From Paraburkholderia phenoliruptrix (GTDB taxonomy: Bacteria > Pseudomonadota > Gammaproteobacteria > Burkholderiales > Burkholderiaceae), in assembly GCF_019511605.1 (NCBI RefSeq), contig NZ_JAEUAV010000013.1, forward strand, positions 62,001 to 126,000: a DNA stretch of 64,000 nucleotides, written 5' to 3'. Below are positions 16,707-25,659 of the stretch, in pieces. Position numbers and translations under genes: made by a program. Below the pieces are notes generated by a model. It did no database searches and was not told the origin of the DNA. It saw only the letters and a program-made list of their open reading frames with translations. Each line of letters opens with the position of its first letter. Position 1 is the stretch's first letter.

Positions 16707-18008
16707 TCACTCGTGCGCCGCGAGAATCTCGCCGACACAGGCGCCGAACCCCACGCGATAACCGTCGCCCTGGCACCAACCGGCAAGCGTCAATTCATCG
16801 CCGTCTTCAATGAAGCTGCGGGTGCCGCCCTCTTTCAGCTCGAGCGGCTTTTTGCCGTTCCACGTCAGTTCCAGCAGGCTGCCGTATGAATCTTCGGTCG
16901 GACCGCTAATCGTGCCCGAGCCCATCAGGTCGCCCACTCGCGTGTTGCAGCCCGACACGGTGTGATGGGCGAGCTGCTGCGCCATCGTCCAGTACATATG
17001 CCTGAAGTTGGTCCGCGTGATGGTTGTGGCCTGGCTGGCGCCTTGCGGACGCAGTTTCACTTCCAGGTTGATGTCGAACGCATGCTGACCGTCATGCCGC
17101 AGGTAGGCCAGCGGCTGCGGCTCCTGCACCGGCTGCGCGACGCGAAACGGCTCGAGTGCGTCGAGCGTGACGATCCACGGCGAGATGGTGGTCGCGAACG
17201 ATTTGGCATTGAACGGGCCGAGCGGCACGTATTCCCATTGCTGGATGTCGCGCGCGCTCCAGTCGTTCAGCAGCACCATGCCGAAGATGTGTGCTTCGGC
17301 GTCCGCACATGCAATCGGCTCGCCCAACGCGTTGCCGCTGCCTATCACAAAGCCCGTCTCCAGTTCGATGTCGAGCTTGCGGCACGCGCCGAACACCGGC
17401 CGTTCCTGATCCGGCAACTTGAGCTGGCCATTGGGCCGGCGCACCGGCGTGCCGCTCACCACGACCGACGACGCGCGTCCGTTGTAACCAATCGGCATCT
17501 CGGACCAGTTCGGCAGTAGTGCGTTCTTTGCGTCGCGAAACATGCAGCCGACGTTCGTCGCGTGTTCTTTCGACGAGTAAAAGTCGGTGTAGCCGGGAAT
17601 CTGCACCGGCAGATGAAGCCGCGCATGCGCCGCACGCACCAGCACTTTGGCGCGCAGCGCGGCGGCGTCGCGCAGCGTGGCCGTGTCCCGCGCAAGCAGG
17701 TCGCTCAACTGGATGCGCACGCTGCGCCACACGTCGCGGCCACGTGAGATGAAGTCGTTCAGGCTATCGCGCGCAAACACGTCGGCGCCCGACGGCACCT
17801 TCAGCAGCCCTGCCGCCTGCAATGCGGCCAGATCGACGATTTCATCGCCTATCGCCACGCCCGCGCGGCGCGCGGCGTTGCCGGTATCGCTGAAGATGCC
17901 AAACGGCAGGTTCTGAATCGGGAAGTCGTGACCCGGCTGGTTGGCCGACTCGACCCAGCTCTTGCGTAACGGATCAAGCGTTGCCTGAAGACTGCTCACT
18001 GCGCTCAT
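16707..18008 (-). CDS. fahA: Fumarylacetoacetase
   Basis: This 433-residue enzyme catalyses the last step of tyrosine/homogentisate breakdown, splitting fumarylacetoacetate to fumarate and acetoacetate. Visible signatures are YTDFYSSKEHATNVG (metal-binding Asp and catalytic His), LDIELETGFVIG (metal-binding Glu pair) and LLNDWSARDIQQWEYVPLG. Its ATG at 18008 overlaps the hmgA stop (ATGA) and is preceded by GGAGC, so translation is coupled. It is the last gene of the operon MFS transporter-hmgA-fahA. Maleylacetoacetate isomerase, the step between, is not in this window. Confidence 0.97.
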   Translation of the reverse strand: MSAVSSLQATLDPLRKSWVESANQPGHDFPIQNLPFGIFSDTGNAARRAGVAIGDEIVDLAALQAAGLLKVPSGADVFARDSLNDFISRGRDVWRSVRIQLSDLLARDTATLRDAAALRAKVLVRAAHARLHLPVQIPGYTDFYSSKEHATNVGCMFRDAKNALLPNWSEMPIGYNGRASSVVVSGTPVRRPNGQLKLPDQERPVFGACRKLDIELETGFVIGSGNALGEPIACADAEAHIFGMVLLNDWSARDIQQWEYVPLGPFNAKSFATTISPWIVTLDALEPFRVAQPVQEPQPLAYLRHDGQHAFDINLEVKLRPQGASQATTITRTNFRHMYWTMAQQLAHHTVSGCNTRVGDLMGSGTISGPTEDSYGSLLELTWNGKKPLELKEGGTRSFIEDGDELTLAGWCQGDGYRVGFGACVGEILAAHE

Positions 18009-19351
18009 CGTTGCTCCGGATTGAAGTGTTTCTTGAGACCCTGCCAGCACTCGTAGTAATGCGCCTGAAGTTGCGCGGTTTCGAGCGCAAAGCGCGTCGG
18101 CTTGATCAGCGTGCGCGCTTCGAACATGAAGGCCATGGTGTCGCCCACCTTGTTGGGCTTCGACGTATCGCTGCGCGACGCTTTCTCGAAGGTCTCGGCG
18201 TCGGGGCCGTGGCCGGACATGCAGTTGTGCAGGCTCGCGCCGCCCGGCATGAAGCCCTCGGCCTTCGCGTCGTACACGCCATGCACGAGCCCCATGAACT
18301 CGCTCGCCACATTGCGATGGAACCACGGCGGGCGGAACGTATCTTCGGCGGCGAGCCAGCGAGGCGGAAAAATCACGAAGTCGATTGAGTCGACGCCCGG
18401 CGTGTCGCTTTGCGATTGCAGCACGAGAAAGATCGACGGATCGGGATGGTCGAAGCTGATCGAGCCGATTGTGTTGAAGCGCCGCAGGTCGTATTTGTAC
18501 GGCGCGTAGTTGCCGTGCCACGCCACCACGTCGAGCGGCGAGTGGCCAATGTCCGCGCGCCACAGATTGCCGTTCATCTTCGCGACCAGCTCGAAATTGC
18601 CTTCGCGGTCCTCGTAGGCGGCATGCGGCGTGAGGAAGTCGCGCGGATTGGCAAGACCGTTCGAGCCGATCGGGCCCAGGTCCGGCAAGCGCAGCAACGC
18701 CCCGAAGTTTTCGCAGATGTAACCGCGCGCTTCGCCGTCCGGCAGGTTCACCGCAAAGCGCACGCCGCGCGGAATCACTGCGATCTCGAACGGTTGAACG
18801 TCGAGCCGGCCCAGCTCCGTGGCGATCTCGAGCCGCCCTTGCTGCGGCACGATCAGCAGCTCGCCGTCCGCGTTGTAGAAGAAGCGCCCGCTCATCGAGC
18901 GATTCGCGGCGTACACGTGAATTGCGCAGCCGCTCATCGATTCGGCCGCGCCGTTGCCCGCCATCGTCACCCAGCCGTCGACGAAATCGGTCGGCTCGGT
19001 CGGCATGGGCAACGGGTCCCAGCGCAACTGGTCAGGCGGGGTTGGCGGTACATCGGCGAAATTGGCGACGATGCGCTCCGAAGGTAGGCGCGTGAACGGC
19101 TTGTGCACGGCTGCCGGACGGATGCGGTACAGCCACGAACGCCGGTTATGGCCGCGCGGCGCGGTGAACGCGGTGCCCGACAACTGTTCGGCGTACAAAC
19201 CATAGGCAACGCGCTGCGGCGAGTTGCGCCCTTCAGGCAGCGCGCCAGGCAGCGCCTCGGTCGCGAATTCGTTGGCAAAGCCGGACTGATAGCCTGGCTC
19301 GATCTCGAGCCGCGAACTCAGCGTGTTCGGCTCACGGGTTGGGGTATGCAT
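18005..19351 (-). CDS. hmgA: Homogentisate 1,2-dioxygenase
   Basis: This 448-residue iron enzyme opens the ring of homogentisate to maleylacetoacetate. Family landmarks are YQSGFANEFATEA near the N-terminus and the iron-ligand region PPWFHRNVASEFMGL, followed by NCMSGHGPDAETFEKAS. GGAGA lies 8 nt before the ATG. It sits 30 bp after the transporter gene and overlaps fahA by 4 bp, so all three are probably one transcript for tyrosine/phenylacetate-derived homogentisate. No irregularity is seen. Confidence 0.97.
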   Translation of the reverse strand: MHTPTREPNTLSSRLEIEPGYQSGFANEFATEALPGALPEGRNSPQRVAYGLYAEQLSGTAFTAPRGHNRRSWLYRIRPAAVHKPFTRLPSERIVANFADVPPTPPDQLRWDPLPMPTEPTDFVDGWVTMAGNGAAESMSGCAIHVYAANRSMSGRFFYNADGELLIVPQQGRLEIATELGRLDVQPFEIAVIPRGVRFAVNLPDGEARGYICENFGALLRLPDLGPIGSNGLANPRDFLTPHAAYEDREGNFELVAKMNGNLWRADIGHSPLDVVAWHGNYAPYKYDLRRFNTIGSISFDHPDPSIFLVLQSQSDTPGVDSIDFVIFPPRWLAAEDTFRPPWFHRNVASEFMGLVHGVYDAKAEGFMPGGASLHNCMSGHGPDAETFEKASRSDTSKPNKVGDTMAFMFEARTLIKPTRFALETAQLQAHYYECWQGLKKHFNPEQR

Positions 19352-19381
19352 GCAAGGTTCTCCGTTGCTACGGTTGGTGTC

Positions 19382-20746
19382 TCACGCGGTTTGCGGCTCG
19401 GACGGGCGGCTGCGTTGCCGTGTCGCCGCCGCCAGCGCGACCACCAGCAGAGCGGAACACAGCACCGGCACGGCGGCCGCATGAAACAGCGATTCGTTCG
19501 ACCAGTTCAGCGCGATCAACTGCCCGCCGACGAGCGGTCCGATCACCGAACCGATACGCCCGATGCCAAGGCTCCAGCCAATGCCGGTGGAGCGCAGCGT
19601 GGTGGGATAAAAGTGCCCGGCCAGCGCGTTCACGGCCGGCTGTCCGCCGACCACGCAGAAGCCTCCTGCGAACACCACCAGCAAAAGCCACGGCAATACA
19701 TGCGCAACGGTGCCGATGGTGCCCACGGCGAGCGCCGCCCCCGCGAAGCACACGAACAGCACGCGCACAAAGCCGAAACGTTCGATGAACCAGCCGAGCA
19801 GCAACGTGCCGACCACGCCGCCCGTCTGCAACACGGTGCCCACGATCACCGCCGTGCTCGGCGAATAACCGGCGTCACGCATGACGGTAGGCAGCCAGTT
19901 CGAGAGAAAGTAAAGATCGATCAGGTTCATGAAGCTGATCGCCCAAAGAATTAGCGTGACCGGCGCGCGGCCCGCGCGGAACAGCTCTGCCACCGGCGCA
20001 CCGTCGTTGCCCTTCTCGCGCACCACGACGCGCGTGTCGGCGTCGATCCGCAGGTGCGGATTGAAGCGCGCCAGCCAGCGCAGCGCGCGGTCGCTGCGGC
20101 CCTTGAGCACGAGAAACTGCAGCGATTCCGGCAGCAGCGCAAGCATGGCGACGGCGAGCAGCAACGGCACTACGCCGCCGACCCAGAACACCGCGCGCCA
20201 GCCATAGGCCGGAATCAGCGCGGCGCTGATAAAGCCGCCGAGCGCCGCGCCCACGGTGAAGCCGCACGACACCAGCATCATGCGCTTCACGCGATGCGCG
20301 GGCGTCGAGAATTCGCCGACCAGCGCCATCGCATTCGGCATGATGCAGCCGAGACCCAGGCCGGTGACGAAGCGCAGCGCGATCAGCGCGGGAATGGTCG
20401 AGACGAAGGGCGTGGCGAGCATCGACAGCGCGAAGAAAAAGGTCGCGCCGATCAGCACAGGACGACGGCCGATACGGTCGGCCAGCACGGAAAGCCCCAG
20501 CGCCCCCAGCAGCATGCCGAGCAGGCTCGCGCTGAAAACCGGGCCGAGCGCCGCCTTCGACACGTGCCATTCGCCTATCACGCTGGGCGCCACGTAGCCC
20601 ATGGCTTGCGCGTCGAAGCCGTCGATCACGAGACAGAGCCCGCACAAGGCGAGCAGCATGAACTGGAACGCGGGGTGACGCGTTTCGGCGAGCACACGCT
20701 CGACCTCGATCACGTTGGCGTTTGCTGGGGCCGGCTCGGCGCGCAT
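19382..20746 (-). CDS. MFS transporter of the aromatic acid:H+ symporter (AAHS) type
   Basis: The protein has 454 residues and twelve predicted helices. The first helix contains the AAHS signature DGFDAQAMGYVAP and the 2-3 loop has LADRIGRRPV. Relatives (PcaK, BenK, MhpT) import aromatic acids. Heading the hmgA-fahA operon, it probably imports homogentisate or a precursor such as an hydroxyphenyl acid. I chose ATG 20746 because GGAG lies 9 nt upstream. An earlier in-frame ATG at 20788 falls inside the candidate -10 element and has no ribosome site. Confidence 0.88.
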   Translation of the reverse strand: MRAEPAPANANVIEVERVLAETRHPAFQFMLLALCGLCLVIDGFDAQAMGYVAPSVIGEWHVSKAALGPVFSASLLGMLLGALGLSVLADRIGRRPVLIGATFFFALSMLATPFVSTIPALIALRFVTGLGLGCIMPNAMALVGEFSTPAHRVKRMMLVSCGFTVGAALGGFISAALIPAYGWRAVFWVGGVVPLLLAVAMLALLPESLQFLVLKGRSDRALRWLARFNPHLRIDADTRVVVREKGNDGAPVAELFRAGRAPVTLILWAISFMNLIDLYFLSNWLPTVMRDAGYSPSTAVIVGTVLQTGGVVGTLLLGWFIERFGFVRVLFVCFAGAALAVGTIGTVAHVLPWLLLVVFAGGFCVVGGQPAVNALAGHFYPTTLRSTGIGWSLGIGRIGSVIGPLVGGQLIALNWSNESLFHAAAVPVLCSALLVVALAAATRQRSRPSEPQTA

Positions 20747-20786
20747 TGGGGCTGTCTCCAAAGTATGGGGCTCTGTGAATTTACGC

Positions 20787-20822
20787 ATAGTAAAACGAAT
20801 TACGTTACGTGAAATTAACGTA
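20787..20822 (-). promoter_or_regulatory. Promoter with overlapping inverted-repeat operator for the homogentisate operon
   Basis: Reading the minus strand, TTTCAC (20814-20809) and TACTAT (20792-20787) are spaced by 16 bp. A perfect 7-bp inverted repeat, TACGTTA (20801-20807) and TAACGTA (20816-20822) with an 8-bp spacer, covers the -35. A repressor bound there would block RNA polymerase. The regulator is not identified. Confidence 0.5.
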
Positions 20823-20996
20823 TACCCTGAAGAGGGCCTTCGACCAGCGCCCAGGCCCGCACGGAGGGCCTTCGGCGGATATGGTTATAAGCATTTTGTC
20901 CATGTGGCTTGGGCGGGGACTGCTACCATCGAAGGACGCGGCGCTCGTGCCCGGTTCCAGTGCCCCTCGCGCTGCCCCAGTACTCCAATCTCCTAA

Positions 20997-21830
20997 ATGA
21001 TTCCGCCGACCATTCCCCACCTCGTTGCGCGCGCATCCGAGCATCCTTTTCTCGGCAAACATCTGGCGATGGCGCGCGGCACGCACGCAGACGTCGTCGT
21101 GGCGCGCTTTGCCGAGCTCGAATTGACGAGCGCCTACGAGCCTATCTTCGACATCAGCGTGCACGCGCTGGCGCAATCGCTCTCGTCGGACGTGGAGAAC
21201 GTGGATCGTTTCGGCGATGAACTCGGCTTCCAGGCGGTCACCCAGCGGCTTGACGCCGCTCCGTTCGACTTGTTCGAGGCGTTCGACCGCATCGCCGACG
21301 ATCAGGAACTGGTCGCGCTAGACCGCATGTCGCGCGCGCTGCATGCGATCAATTTCTTCGGCGCGCAGCGGCACGGCCTGCTGTTTCTGCGGGTGCACGA
21401 GCGGCTGTTGAAGAGCGTGAAGTACGACCACGGGCGGCACTTCTCGAGCGTGCTGATGTCGTTCGGTCTGAACCCGTCGAGGATAGTGATCGAGCTGCCC
21501 GCGGCGGCCGTCGCGCACAAGACCTTTCTCGGCTATCTGACGAAAAGCTATCAGCGCTACGGCTTCAAGGTGGCCGGCAATCTCTCCAACGCCGGACAGA
21601 TTCTTTCCGTGTCGGACACGGCGCGGCTCGATTTTCTGAAGATGGATGCGGCTAGCGCGCTGCGCGACGCGACAGTAAAACCGCTAGTCGGCTATGCAAG
21701 CCGGCTGCGCATCCCGCTGATTTTCAACCGCGTGATGGACGCAACACAGTTCGAAGCGCTGCAGCAATATGATGTGCGTTTCGTGCAGGGGCCGCTTTTC
21801 AACGCCCATTATCACGATCGTGCGGCTTGA
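20997..21830 (+). CDS. Degenerate EAL-domain protein
   Basis: This 277-residue protein follows the layout of an EAL (cyclic-di-GMP phosphodiesterase) domain. TSAYEPIFDI stands where the substrate- and metal-binding start is, LLFLRVHERLL replaces the strand with the NxxxR/N motif, and IVIELPAAA replaces the usual IELTE. RLDFLKMDA replaces the DDFGTG...KID region. The catalytic EAL glutamate, the DDFG pair and the loop-6 residues are absent, so enzymatic activity is not expected. Such proteins act as c-di-GMP sensors or protein-binding modules. No GGDEF or sensor domain is attached. It stands alone. Confidence 0.78.
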   Translation: MIPPTIPHLVARASEHPFLGKHLAMARGTHADVVVARFAELELTSAYEPIFDISVHALAQSLSSDVENVDRFGDELGFQAVTQRLDAAPFDLFEAFDRIADDQELVALDRMSRALHAINFFGAQRHGLLFLRVHERLLKSVKYDHGRHFSSVLMSFGLNPSRIVIELPAAAVAHKTFLGYLTKSYQRYGFKVAGNLSNAGQILSVSDTARLDFLKMDAASALRDATVKPLVGYASRLRIPLIFNRVMDATQFEALQQYDVRFVQGPLFNAHYHDRAA

Positions 21831-21850
21831 GGTGGGTTTGGGGCGGGTTT

Positions 21851-22000
21851 GGCTTGAGCCTGGGCTTGAGCTTGGCTTCGGCTTCGGTTCGGCCTAGGCT
21901 TCGGTTCAGCCTACGTATGGGTTCGGCCTAGGCTTGCGTTCGGCGTCCGTCCGGCTTCGGTTCGTCTTTAGCTCGGCAGGAGTTCGGCCCGGCTTCTTCG
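21851..22000. repeat. Degenerate TTCGGCCTAGGCTT-type tandem repeats
   Basis: The convergent spacer 21831-22040 is filled with variants of GGCTTCGGTTCGG and GGCTTGAGC, at a period near 11-12 bp. An exact 15-base copy of GTTCGGCCTAGGCTT occurs at 21887 and at 21921, 34 bp apart. No gene or clear terminator is seen in the spacer. Confidence 0.6.
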
Positions 22001-22040
22001 CTGGCCGCTCGGTGCTCGCCCGGTTCGGTTCAGCCGCTGG

Positions 22041-22826
22041 TCAGCCCGCGTCGCCCAGACGCCGCGCTAGCGCCTTTAGCCGCGGCGCCACTCTTTCGCG
22101 AAACACATCTTCTCCCATCGACGAAGCCGGCCCGCTGCAACTCAGCACGAGCCAGCGCTTGTCCCGCGGCTCGCGAAACGGCACCGCGACGGCGTTCACA
22201 TCGTCGTGCCAGGCGCGAAACGAATAGCAGCAGCGCTCTTTCGCGAACCCGGCAATTTCCTTCATGGCGTCGGCGACCAGCGCCGTTGCGCCCTTGCCCG
22301 CCGCTTTCTTCAATTCCGCGAGCAGCGCGTCGCGCACGTCCGCGGGCTGCACGGCGAGATAGGCGCGTCCCATCGAACTCGTCAGCATCGACAGTTTCGA
22401 GCCGGGCGCGAGGCCGAGCGTCAGCGCCGTTTCGCTACGAATCGTGTCCAGGTAGATCATGTCGAGGCCGTCGCGGCAGCCAAGCGAGACCGCTGCCCCC
22501 ACCTCGCGCGCGAACGTGCGCATGTGCGGGCGCGCGAGTTCCAGCGTGTCGGTACCCGAAAGAAGCGCGAAGCCAAGCGACAGCACGCCCGCGTCCAGCG
22601 CGTATTTGCCGACCGACTCGTCGAGCCGCAGGTAGCCGAGCACGGTCAGCGTATAGGCAAGGCGATTGACGGTGGCCTTCGGCAAGCCTGTGCGCTCGAC
22701 GAAATCGCGGTTGCCGAGCAGCGTCTCGCCGGGCCTGAAGGCGCGCAGCAGATCGAGCCCACGCGCGAGGGCAACGACGAATTTGCGTTCGTCGAGCGGT
22801 TCGGTGGAAGTGGCTGCGGGCGTCAT
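22041..22826 (-). CDS. IclR-family transcriptional regulator
   Basis: The protein has 261 residues. The N-terminal winged helix (about 10-80) contains RGLDLLRAF, FVERTGLPKATVNRL and GKYALDAGVLSLG, all standard IclR phrases. The C-terminal effector domain (about 95-261) has AAVSLGCRDGLDMIYLD and LGLAPGSKLSML. It is divergent from gcdH, with a 93 bp shared spacer holding an IclR-like palindrome, so it very likely controls that gene and probably itself. The effector may be a glutarate-pathway intermediate, which is inference. The start at 22826 is the better of two nearby ATGs. Confidence 0.92.
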   Translation of the reverse strand: MTPAATSTEPLDERKFVVALARGLDLLRAFRPGETLLGNRDFVERTGLPKATVNRLAYTLTVLGYLRLDESVGKYALDAGVLSLGFALLSGTDTLELARPHMRTFAREVGAAVSLGCRDGLDMIYLDTIRSETALTLGLAPGSKLSMLTSSMGRAYLAVQPADVRDALLAELKKAAGKGATALVADAMKEIAGFAKERCCYSFRAWHDDVNAVAVPFREPRDKRWLVLSCSGPASSMGEDVFRERVAPRLKALARRLGDAG

Positions 22827-22861
22827 GCGATGATACACTCGGGTGTCGTTTGCAAAACATT

Positions 22862-22878
22862 GTTTCGCATAGCGGAAC
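22862..22878. promoter_or_regulatory. IclR-type operator between the regulator and gcdH
   Basis: GTTTCGCATAGCGGAAC is an imperfect palindrome; 13 of 17 positions match its own reverse complement. It resembles the TTCxGxATxxCGGAA-type sites bound by IclR-family proteins. It lies 36 bp before the regulator's ATG and 41 bp before gcdH, so it can control both. Confidence 0.58.
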
Positions 22879-22919
22879 TCAAGTCAAGCCTGCATCAGGC
22901 AAGCATCAGGAGATACGTC

Positions 22920-24110
22920 ATGGCCGAGGCCGCGCAGTTTCACTGGGAAGACCCCTTGCTGCTCGATCAGCAGCTCACTGAAGACGAACGCATGGTGCGC
23001 GACGCCGCCGCGGCCTATGCGCAAGACAAGCTCCAGCCACGCGTGCTCGAAGCGTTCCGTCATGAAAAGACCGACATCGAGATCTTTCGCGAAATGGGCG
23101 AACTCGGCCTGCTCGGCCCGACCATTCCCGAGCAATACGGCGGGCCGGGGCTCAACTATGTAGCGTATGGCCTGATTGCGCGGGAAGTGGAGCGCGTCGA
23201 TTCCGGCTACCGCTCGATGATGTCGGTGCAGTCCTCGCTCGTGATGGTGCCCATCTACGAATTCGGCTCTGAGGCGCAGAAGCAGAAGTACTTGCCGAAG
23301 CTCGCCACCGGCGAATGGATCGGCTGCTTCGGGCTGACCGAGCCAAACCACGGCTCGGACCCGGGCAGCATGGTCACGCGCGCAAAGAAGGTGGACGGCG
23401 GCTATTCGCTGTCGGGCTCGAAAATGTGGATCACCAATTCGCCGATCGCCGATGTCTTCGTCGTGTGGGCGAAGCTCGAGGAGAACGGCAAGGACACGAT
23501 TCGCGGCTTCATTCTCGAAAAGGGCTGGAAGGGTCTCTCCGCGCCGACCATCCATAGCAAGGTGGGCTTGCGCGCGTCGATCACAGGCGAGATCGTGCTC
23601 GACGAAGTGTTCGTGCCGGAAGAAAACCGCTTTCCGGAAGTGAGCGGCCTGCGCGGTCCGTTCACATGCCTGAACTCGGCGCGCTATGGCATTGCGTGGG
23701 GTGCCCTCGGCGCTGCGGAAGCCTGCTGGCACACTGCGCGTCAGTATGTGCTCGATCGCAAGCAGTTCGGCCGGCCGCTCGCGGCCAACCAGTTGATCCA
23801 GAAGAAGCTCGCCGACATGCAGACCGAGATCACGCTCGGCCTGCAAGGCGTGCTACGCCTCGGCCGCATGAAGGACGAAGGAACGGCGGCCGTCGAAATC
23901 ACGTCGATCATGAAGCGCAATTCTTGCGGCAAGGCGCTCGACATTGCGCGGCTCGCGCGCGACATGCTGGGCGGCAACGGCATCTCGGACGAGTTCGGCA
24001 TTGCGCGGCACCTGGTGAATCTCGAAGTGGTGAACACCTATGAAGGCACACACGATATTCACGCACTGATTCTTGGCCGCGCGCAGACGGGAATTCAGGC
24101 GTTCTTCTGA
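22920..24110 (+). CDS. gcdH: Glutaryl-CoA dehydrogenase
   Basis: This 396-residue FAD enzyme oxidises and decarboxylates glutaryl-CoA to crotonyl-CoA in lysine, hydroxylysine and tryptophan breakdown. Diagnostic stretches are VDSGYRSMMSVQSSLVM (the Arg that binds the second carboxylate), CFGLTEPNHGSDPGSM, and the catalytic base E375 in NTYEGTHDIHALILGR. The C-terminus GIQAFF is usual for the family. GGAG lies 9 nt before the ATG. A divergent IclR regulator and a strong terminator isolate it as a single-gene unit. The usual partner CoA-transferase gene is absent here. Confidence 0.96.
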   Translation: MAEAAQFHWEDPLLLDQQLTEDERMVRDAAAAYAQDKLQPRVLEAFRHEKTDIEIFREMGELGLLGPTIPEQYGGPGLNYVAYGLIAREVERVDSGYRSMMSVQSSLVMVPIYEFGSEAQKQKYLPKLATGEWIGCFGLTEPNHGSDPGSMVTRAKKVDGGYSLSGSKMWITNSPIADVFVVWAKLEENGKDTIRGFILEKGWKGLSAPTIHSKVGLRASITGEIVLDEVFVPEENRFPEVSGLRGPFTCLNSARYGIAWGALGAAEACWHTARQYVLDRKQFGRPLAANQLIQKKLADMQTEITLGLQGVLRLGRMKDEGTAAVEITSIMKRNSCGKALDIARLARDMLGGNGISDEFGIARHLVNLEVVNTYEGTHDIHALILGRAQTGIQAFF

Positions 24111-24168
24111 ATCTCAACGTGAAATGCGAAGTTGCCGGCGGTGCATAGGCGCTCCGGCATGGCGAAAA

Positions 24169-24199
24169 AAAAGGCCGGTTGACAATGAACCGGCCTTTT
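24169..24199. terminator. Bidirectional rho-independent terminator
   Basis: A perfect 12-bp stem AAAAGGCCGGTT / AACCGGCCTTTT encloses a 7-nt loop and is flanked by A- and T-runs. It therefore works for gcdH (plus) and for the peroxiredoxin gene (minus), which converge here. Confidence 0.9.
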
Positions 24200-24241
24200 T
24201 CGTTGGCGCGACGCGCCATTTCCGACGCGCTCAGCGCGAGC

Positions 24242-24880
24242 TTACTTGTTCGGCTGCGGCGTCATGCGCAGATACGGACGCAATGCCTTGTAGCCCTTCG
24301 GAAACTTCTGTTTGATCACTTCTTCGTCTTTCAGTGACGGCACGATCACCACGTCGTCGCCCTGCTTCCAGTTGCCGGGCGTGGCCACCGAGTGGCTGTC
24401 GGTGAGTTGCAGCGAATCGATCACGCGCAGCACCTCGTCGAAGTTGCGCCCGGTGCTCGCCGGATACGTGATGATGAGGCGCACTTTCTTCTTCGGATCG
24501 ATCACGAACAGCGAGCGCACCGTGAGGGTTTCGTTCGCATTCGGGTGAATCATGTCGTACAACTCAGACACTTTGCGATCGCCGTCGGCCAGAATCGGAA
24601 ATCCGACATTGGCAGCCTGCGTTTCATTGATGTCCTTGATCCATTCCTTATGCGACTCGGCACTGTCGACCGACAACGCAATGGTCTTCACATTGCGCTT
24701 CTCGAATTCCTCGGCGAGCTTGGCGGTCAGGCCAAGTTCAGTGGTGCAGACGGGCGTGAAGTCCGCAGGATGCGAGAACAGTACACCCCAGCTGTCGCCG
24801 AGCCACTCATGAAACTTGATGCGCCCGATGCTCGATTCCTGCTCGAAATCCGGTGCGACATCGCCAAGACGTAGACTCAT
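24242..24880 (-). CDS. 1-Cys peroxiredoxin (Prx6/LsfA type)
   Basis: This 212-residue thiol peroxidase has the peroxidatic C45 in HPADFTPVCTTE and no other cysteine in the chain, which defines the 1-Cys Prx6 group rather than AhpC. The long C-terminal domain (to WKQGDDVVIVPSLKDEEV) also fits. It reduces hydrogen and organic peroxides; the reductant is uncertain because there is no resolving Cys. AGGAG lies 6 nt before ATG 24880, and it is too close to the upstream ATG at 24886, so 24880 is the start. It is a monocistronic gene. Confidence 0.93.
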   Translation of the reverse strand: MSLRLGDVAPDFEQESSIGRIKFHEWLGDSWGVLFSHPADFTPVCTTELGLTAKLAEEFEKRNVKTIALSVDSAESHKEWIKDINETQAANVGFPILADGDRKVSELYDMIHPNANETLTVRSLFVIDPKKKVRLIITYPASTGRNFDEVLRVIDSLQLTDSHSVATPGNWKQGDDVVIVPSLKDEEVIKQKFPKGYKALRPYLRMTPQPNK

Positions 24881-24886
24881 GTGCAT

Positions 24887-25219
24887 CTCCTTAAGGTATC
24901 TGGCCAACTTGCGCGGGCTTTTGCCCGCAGCGTTCCGCAACGATAAAGCATACGGCAGCGAGCGTGAATGCAGAACCAACATCGGCTCACTACTTTATGC
25001 GGTTTTGTAATTTTCGCCGATTTAGTGGAAACTTTGCGGGACAGATCAACTCCATCATGCATTAACATCGCCTTCAAGGTCGGGCAATGGTTGTTGGGGA
25101 ACTCCGCCTCGCCGGGAACGGTTCGTGCGTTCGCCTGGTGCAACCGGGCAGTACGCTCGCCAGTCGCCGTTTCTTTGGTTACGATTCACGCGTGGCGTGA
25201 GACGAAGGGGGAGCTGTCA
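24887..25219. other. Divergent spacer between peroxiredoxin and yqjD-like genes
   Basis: This roughly 330 bp space is AT-richer than the genes and should contain both promoters. I could not fix any -35/-10 pair or known operator with confidence, and no coding region is supported. Confidence 0.4.
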
Positions 25220-25522
25220 ATGTCGGAAGTCAACAAGGAGAGATTGATGTCGGATATCAAAACCGTCCTCGCGGACGCGGAAGACCTGCTGAAACAGGCC
25301 GCTAGCGCAACGGGCGAGCGCGCCTCGGAACTGCGCGAAACGGCGCTGTCCCGTCTGAAGCAAGCCAGGGAAAAAGCCGCCGACGTGCAAGTCGTGGTGG
25401 TCGAGAAAGGCAAGAAGGCTGCTCGCGCGACCGACGACTACGTGCACGAGCATCCTTGGGCATCCATTGGCATTGCGGCGGGCGCCGGCGTGCTGCTGGG
25501 TCTGCTGATCAACCGCAAGTAA
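25220..25522 (+). CDS. DUF883 (YqjD/ElaB-type) ribosome-associated membrane protein
   Basis: This 100-residue protein is mainly a charged helix (KTVLADAEDLLKQAAS, RASELRETALSRLKQAREKAADV) followed by the conserved YVHEHPWASIGIAAGAGVLLGLL tail, which is the DUF883 signature and membrane anchor. YqjD of E. coli binds ribosomes at the inner membrane in stationary phase; the role here is inferred. GGGGGAG precedes ATG 25220. A second ATG at 25247, with AAGGAG before it, could be used instead. It starts a three-gene membrane set. Confidence 0.9.
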   Translation: MSEVNKERLMSDIKTVLADAEDLLKQAASATGERASELRETALSRLKQAREKAADVQVVVVEKGKKAARATDDYVHEHPWASIGIAAGAGVLLGLLINRK

Positions 25523-25659
25523 CTCTGCGCGCTGCCGGAAAAGTCAGCTCCGGCATGCGATCCCATAGAGTTGACCGGCGCATGCCCGGCCGGTCCGCTT
25601 AGCCCGGCGCGCACGTTTTCTCCGCGTCGCTTAGGCCAATCCGCGCAACGCCCACAGCC

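Noticed and set aside
21934..22227. 97-residue ORF in the repeat spacer
   Set aside because: It is encoded by degenerate tandem repeats and the end of the IclR gene on the other strand; no family pattern.
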